DNA from: Saccoglossus kowalevskii
Lineage: Eukaryota > Hemichordata > Enteropneusta > Harrimaniidae
NCBI RefSeq assembly: GCF_000003605.2
Contig: NW_003119425.1
Span: 722,437-735,297 of the forward strand
Direction: 5' to 3'
Length of the DNA: 12,861 nucleotides
Shown: positions 8,441 through 12,861 of the stretch, one piece after another
How positions within the stretch are numbered: position 1 is the stretch's first letter
Layout: every line of letters begins with the position of its first letter
Position numbers and translations under genes: made by a program
The notes under the pieces: model-generated
Seen by the model: only the letters and a program-made list of their open reading frames with translations
Told to the model about the DNA's origin: nothing
Databases searched by the model: none

Positions 8441-8965
8441 CATTTCTTCAACAACACACGTCATTTCCTCATTTAGTCCTATGATTGGGAGTCCCAGATA
8501 CCCAGTTGTCATGGTAATATGCCTAGTTGCTATGTAATTGTCCATGTACGAGCCGCCGAAAACGGCGCTGAGTAAAGTCTGGACGCCGAGAGGAACCAAG
8601 TCCTCGCAAATAGTTTGGATTATTCCGATGTGGTCCGTGCTGTTGACAACCATCGCGACGACCTCCAACTGTCGACCCGGCAATGACTCTCTGAATGCCC
8701 CGGCAAGGTTCGCCATGGTAGCGTTTAAAAGCTGTCGATGCGTCTCAGTGGACACTAACGCGCCAACCCGAATCACATCCACATCTGTATGCGCGAAATT
8801 CTCCTCCACTATCGTTCTGTTGAGGTTCATTAAAGGCGCTATACTCGCGGGAAATGTGGCGTTGTACAGCCACCCATCCGTTAAGTCGCATTTCGAGTAT
8901 GATAAGAGGCAACATGTCCCGAAGAAGAACAGAATCCAGCATTGGACGCTATGCACACAAAACAT
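8441..8965 (-). CDS. NMDA-type glutamate receptor (GluN2-like), first coding exon only
   Basis: This exon encodes the first 175 residues of a ligand-gated glutamate receptor subunit, a plasma-membrane cation channel at synapses. The start is ATG 8965-8963, with A at -3; the frame is open up to an upstream TGA (9001-8999), and a TTG at 8977 is not used. Residues 1 to about 25 are a signal peptide (core WILFFFGTCCLL). The amino-terminal clamshell domain follows: first beta strand VIRVGALV (about 64-71), LEVVAMVVNSTD (100-111) and helix IIQTICEDLVPLGVQTLL (about 115-132), then LPIIGLN (159-165). The VNSTD and IIQTICEDL pattern is that of GluN2 subunits, and Cys120 lies where their conserved domain disulfide cysteine sits. 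Potential N-glycosylation sites are Asn35, 49, 81 and 108. The ligand-binding, pore and tail regions are not in this window. GluN3 or a lineage-specific NMDA-like subunit is the main alternative. Confidence 0.8.
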
Positions 8966-9070
8966 TGTTTGTCGCAAGGCACTCTGCGAAAGACTAATTC
9001 ACCTCATCCAGCCGCAATCGAAGTCGAATTAGTGTGTGGACTTCGCAAAAGAGTCCTTGCTAGTCTCCAT
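8966..9070 (-). promoter_or_regulatory. Probable 5' leader of the receptor gene with two short upstream ORFs
   Basis: Reading the minus strand toward the receptor ATG, one upstream frame (9070-9029) encodes 13 residues (METSKDSFAKSTH) and ends in TAA. A second (9007-8999) is only ATG AGG TGA and shares the main frame. Neither overlaps the main start. If transcription begins upstream of 9070 both would be scanned first and could lower or condition translation, as is common in receptor mRNAs. The transcription start is unknown. Confidence 0.4.
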
Positions 9071-9092
9071 TACGTATACAGACAGACAAACC

Positions 9093-9120
9093 TTTAAATA
9101 AAACAAACGCATATAAAATA
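9093..9120 (-). promoter_or_regulatory. TATA-like motifs upstream of the receptor exon
   Basis: On the minus strand TATTTTATAT (9120-9111) and TATTTAAA (9100-9093) lie about 128-155 bases before the ATG. Either could set a start roughly 30 bases downstream; use of the nearer one would place transcription start close to or past the first upstream ATG. AT-rich flanks make such motifs cheap, so support is weak. Confidence 0.25.
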
Positions 9121-10765
9121 ACGACTGTAGTTATTCTTACATAAAACGAATGTATACACAATGCTAATCAGGAGTCAAATATGAAACCATCGTTGCCATT
9201 TGTATCACGTGTATGATGAAATGTTATTGTTCTCATCATTGCGCATGATGGATTGCTCAAACTTTGACGTATTGCCGCATCTGTCATTTTACTCTGGGTT
9301 GTAATATGCGCATGTACTATTCACTAATGATGATTCCCTGTTCGAATCTAAGTATGGTACAACCCATACGAGAACGTCTATCCAAGTTACTGAAGATGGG
9401 AATTATGTCATGTATTTACACTACACATAATCCAACAGTGTCAGCTGCTTTTATGTGGTGTAGTTTGTAATTTTCAAATATATGTTTTTTTTAAGTATAC
9501 CTAATAGTATAAGCACATGTACTCGTTGTACATCCATATTGTGTGTCATGTAAGTAAACTGTCAACCTCGTGCAAAGCTTGTTAAAAGATGGTAACATTG
9601 ATATTTGTTTGTTGTCAAATGCAGAACGACATAAACAGTGTTGCATCTGTCTGTGACACTAGAACATTCACACAGTCTTGACATACCAATATATCTGCGC
9701 AATATTTAATATAATGTACATTAATTATTTACTGTCAAATATGTGTTATTAAAATCAATTTACGACCCAAAATACATCATGTAGTTTATCAAATGAAACG
9801 CATTTAATGTAGAACTCAATTTAGAAATAAATTCATTGTTACAGTAGAACATTCTGTGAGATAATGCGATATTTTAATTTTAATTTGTTTTTTAATTGTT
9901 CATGCTTAGATTGATAGTACCGATTTCGTATTACAAGATATATTTAAATTGTACTATCTTTGTATAATACTCATATTGCGAAAGGAGAAGATTTAAGTGA
10001 AAATGGAAAAAAATAATTACTAATGAATATGTTTCAATTCTACTACGATTGTTGACCTAAAGTTGTATTATTAGATATATATTGTTTATAGCCTTTGGTT
10101 TATGATGACGTAGATACTATACATACTGCATGCAATAATGACAATATTTCGCATAATTTTAGGATCGGAAAATAATATGTTCAATGTTTTAAACACAGCC
10201 AACTAGCTTTAATTATTTTGTATAGTTTGACATTTAGCACACTTTACAAAAATCTAAATAGATTTAATGATGTTTAATAAGGTAACAATTCCGAAATGTT
10301 TTTGGAAACACACATTGTGTGTACATGGCGTGATATTGATGAGAGAAAAAAAGTGAATGTTAATTTAAATCTATGCCTGTGTTTATCAGCGGATCACAGT
10401 ACTTGGCATGTCGATCCATCATTTTACTTGGAGCAGTCGTATTATCACTTCATTTGAAGCGTTCGGTTAATCGAATTATAAGTTTACAGACCACGAACTC
10501 TCATGAATGGCAATTCGTGTAGATTGCGTACGTTGCATTTTTGTTTTGTTAATTCGTTGTTGAGAAGGATAATTTAATAAACTAAATAAACTGAACATAA
10601 AATGATGTACTTATAGTATAGGACGCGTCATTAGAGACTGTATATTATAATTGTTTTGTCTCTGCACATGTTTTACATGCTAATGGAGAGTACGAGCTAA
10701 AGATATGTAATTGTCTTCCAATACACTATAATCAAATCACGCCCACTAGTGACTGAGCGCTCATA
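9121..10765. other. AT-rich intergenic stretch upstream of the receptor gene
   Basis: No gene, RNA or mobile element is recognised. A plus-strand frame at 9264-9470 and the patch around 10380-10450 were read in all frames and match nothing I know. The word TGTTCGAATCT near 9341 resembles a tRNA B box but has no A box or cloverleaf around it. Confidence 0.55.
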
Positions 10766-10786
10766 TGATGTCATAATTATATATAT
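10766..10786 (+). promoter_or_regulatory. Core-promoter-like site: CRE-like half palindrome plus TATA
   Basis: TGATGTCA (10766-10773), one base from the CRE consensus TGACGTCA, is followed four bases later by TATATATAT (10778-10786). A start about 30 bases downstream (near 10810) would precede the ATG at 10836. The arrangement is typical of an inducible TATA promoter, but no recognised gene follows, so the call is tentative. Confidence 0.3.
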
Positions 10787-10835
10787 GGGTGAAGACAATG
10801 TCGTTTTGATTGTCTGTGGAGTAGTGTGTAGTAAA

Positions 10836-10907
10836 ATGTCTAAGAAACATAATGTTTATTTATTGTGGACAGATCAAGAGCACATCAATAGAAGGCGTGG
10901 TTTATAA
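10836..10907 (+). other. Small open frame 1 of a possible transcribed unit
   Basis: An ATG with A at -3 opens 23 codons, reading MSKKHNVYLLWTDQEHINRR then RGL and TAA. It is the first ATG after the promoter-like site. The start is basic and the composition is less AT-driven than in neighbouring frames. I do not recognise it. It may be the 5' end of an exon or mobile-element gene with a frame break, or chance. Confidence 0.2.
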
Positions 10908-10912
10908 GAAGG

Positions 10913-11119
10913 ATGAGCGCGTTCGTTTTGTCTAATCAAGATTGTGTTCAACCAATGAACCCCCCAGGACAAATACAAACAACTGACAAACTCATTAATG
11001 CAAAACAGTCAACAACATTTTTTTCATTTTTTTCAATGATAAATAGTCAGGATAATAATTTAATGTTCCAGTACCTGATTAACAACAATATGAATTCGTT
11101 GTTCATAATAGAAGCGTAA
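10913..11119 (+). other. Small open frame 2 directly after frame 1 (unrecognised)
   Basis: ATG 10913 opens 68 codons, beginning five bases after the previous stop and in another frame. The first third (MSAFVLSNQDCVQPMNPPGQ) is polar and looks protein-like. The rest becomes Asn/Phe/Ile-rich, as random AT-rich DNA does. A donor-like AAGGTAAAC (about 11153) follows the stop. There is no family match; it could be the decayed continuation of frame 1. Confidence 0.2.
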
Positions 11120-12861
11120 CCTCACATGACATAAGGTAAACAATACGAAAGATACATTAATAATAAGTGGGAGAGAACACATTTGGGCATTCAGCGACTC
11201 AAGCCCCTGCACGCTATTCACTTTAAATTCAGTTTACGCTTTGTCGCTACATTGATAATATCAGAATACTATACATTCAAATATATCGATATCAAATACC
11301 CGATCAAACGTGACTCATCGTCATGATGATTTATATGGTAGAATAATGGTTCATGGTATTTACAATCTTATGAGTATTCAGCTAAACATGACTTAAATAA
11401 TATTTTGCAATTTGATTTTAAATTTGATTGGCACATTATAACATTTCAATATTTGACGTCATTTGCTGACAACCCCCTACCGACATAGCTCGTGTTCTGA
11501 CTAGACAATTAATTTTTATAGAGAATATTTTTAATTACTGTTTTTTAAAACATTTAAGGCGAGTGCAGTGCTCGAAGAGACATGCAATATTTCCAAAACA
11601 AACAGTGTAAAAATCAAGACAAGCATATTAACTAGAACTATTGTAGATTGTGAGACACGAAGGTCGAGTATTTGCATATGGATCGGGAATGCGTCATGGG
11701 ACAAAAATGGTGTGATGTCATTGTCCAATACTCGGCCTACATTGATAGCATTGATTTGGCAACTTCGAATTACACTATTTGTTGACACGTCTGACAACGC
11801 AACATTGTGTATTTATTCCATAGTATATATTCGGTGTCAGTGAGTTTCACACCATTTTCACAAAATATAGTAACGTTTATTTAAACATTATTGCTTAAGC
11901 AGATTTAAGGATATTTAGCAGTGGTAGGTTTCATATGAGAATATTGTGTACAAATTGGCACATATTCTATTATAACGATATTTATTGTCACACACCTCGA
12001 TCACATATCAAATATCACAGTTGTGATGACCAGTAATACCCACGGGACAGTGGTTGTAATTGAGATAGTTGACACACGAGGTGATTCATCATAATTTAAA
12101 TTACCATGGATGATATCAACTGTACCGTGTCATTGAAACAGACATTGATATTGTGATAACCAAACACTTGTCTTCGAATAATGAATGATTTGTTTTAATA
12201 GCGCCTGGAAAGAGACTGTAGGCAATCACGTACTTGTACCTGGAATTGCGCACCGTTTGCAACCATCTTATCGCGATTATTCAACTTATCGCGTCATCTG
12301 CTCGGTGATGACCTGATTTATTATTTATATGTGCCTTACGTGACTCGGATAATTTATATACAGATTGCATGCGGGGACTGGAAATCTACTAAAGATTTTA
12401 CTACAAGAAAAAAACATAAGATATCCACAGGGAAGTTTACTCGTACTAGCTTTTTTCACTTTTTAGTATTTTGCACTAGCTTGCGAAAACACCTAAGGTA
12501 ATAGGAATACCTTGCTTTGGGCAGCATCGTGATCAAATATCGTATAGTTCCCAGTAGAATGAATGTTAAGAGTAAGTACCAAGAAAGATATATAAATTGG
12601 TGATTTTAGTATTCTACGATATAAGTATAAATAAAAAAAACAGTGATAGAGATCACATGATCAGATTTTACTATTACGCTATTAGAAATATATAAAAGTT
12701 TATTGGACGCTTTCTAAAACGATTTTATGGTCGGAATAAATTGAAATGTATTATATATTTCTTTCATGGAATAAGTTTGAAAAACAAGTGGAAGCAAATT
12801 TTGTTGTGTAATACAATATAACATTAGGCTCACCTACACTGACACATTTTCGGCATTTTTA
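11120..12861. other. AT-rich intergenic stretch to the window edge
   Basis: No gene, RNA or element is recognised. Open frames exist on both strands at 11531-11843, but both begin at non-ATG codons (TTG and GTG) and neither product is recognisable. An octamer ATTTGCAT lies at 11670-11677 and a paired GATA-type motif at 12267-12293. Confidence 0.55.
12267..12293. promoter_or_regulatory. Paired CTTATCGCG direct repeat (GATA-type motifs)
   Basis: CTTATCGCG occurs at 12267-12275 and 12285-12293, 18 bases apart start to start. Each copy contains CTTATC, the complement of GATAAG, the core site of GATA zinc-finger factors, followed by a CpG pair unusual for this AT-rich sequence. A regulatory role is only inferred. 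Confidence 0.3.

Noticed and set aside
8745-8942. Second minus-strand frame inside the receptor exon
   Set aside because: An out-of-frame shadow without family resemblance.
8538-9032. Plus-strand open frame of 164 codons opposite the receptor exon
   Set aside because: It is a shadow of the receptor exon's codons, opens at TTG, and reads no recognisable family; the minus strand has the signal peptide, domain pattern and splice donor.
9341-9351. tRNA B-box-like word TGTTCGAATCT, considered as a SINE or tRNA promoter
   Set aside because: There is no A box at the right distance, no cloverleaf and no A-rich tail.
11531-11843. Overlapping open frames on both strands
   Set aside because: Both begin at non-ATG codons and neither peptide is recognisable.
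1-12861. CRISPR array, operon, phage or bacterial defence system
   Set aside because: There are no spaced repeats, Shine-Dalgarno sites or adjacent long ORFs; the window is animal nuclear DNA.

Overview
This is a piece of an intron-bearing animal genome, most likely a mollusc and plausibly a bivalve. It is strongly AT-rich, roughly two thirds A+T by eye. It has almost no long reading frames, many microsatellites, decayed non-LTR retrotransposon fragments of kinds common in lophotrochozoan genomes, and one clear protein-coding exon ending at a canonical GT splice donor. Nothing looks bacterial or viral: there are no operons, Shine-Dalgarno sites or phage genes. Several longer open frames begin at TTG or GTG, which carries no weight in an animal genome.

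The one confident gene is on the minus strand. Its first coding exon (8441-8965) encodes a signal peptide followed by the start of an amino-terminal (periplasmic-binding-protein-like) domain of an ionotropic glutamate receptor. The best match is the GluN2 type of NMDA receptor. The exon ends in phase 0 at a GTAAGC donor. Intron 1 runs leftward, and no second exon is visible down to base 1, so the intron is probably at least 8.4 kb. Promoter and 5' leader lie to the right (about 9000-9120), with TATA-like motifs and two short upstream reading frames.

Region by region: 1-1811 is noncoding, with short repeats, a CGGCCG-centred palindrome and one small CpG-rich block. 1812-2239 is a broken reverse-transcriptase fragment on the plus strand. 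2240-3250 is featureless AT-rich DNA. 3251-3559 is the 3' end of a second, different non-LTR element. About 4470-4552 resembles an interspersed repeat I associate with bivalve genomes. 4553-8440 is intron-like sequence with an (AT)40 tract, an (AT)10 tract, a C12 run and small hairpins. 8441-9120 is the receptor exon and leader. 9121-12861 is upstream intergenic sequence with one weak promoter-like site followed by two small reading frames (10766-11119) and paired transcription-factor-like motifs.

The genes do not form a system. The picture is a neuronal receptor gene whose first intron and upstream flank have collected dead retrotransposon pieces. I looked for a novel system and did not find convincing evidence of one. 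The best leads are the divergent receptor exon, the CpG-rich block at 1477-1552 and the promoter-like unit near 10.8 kb.
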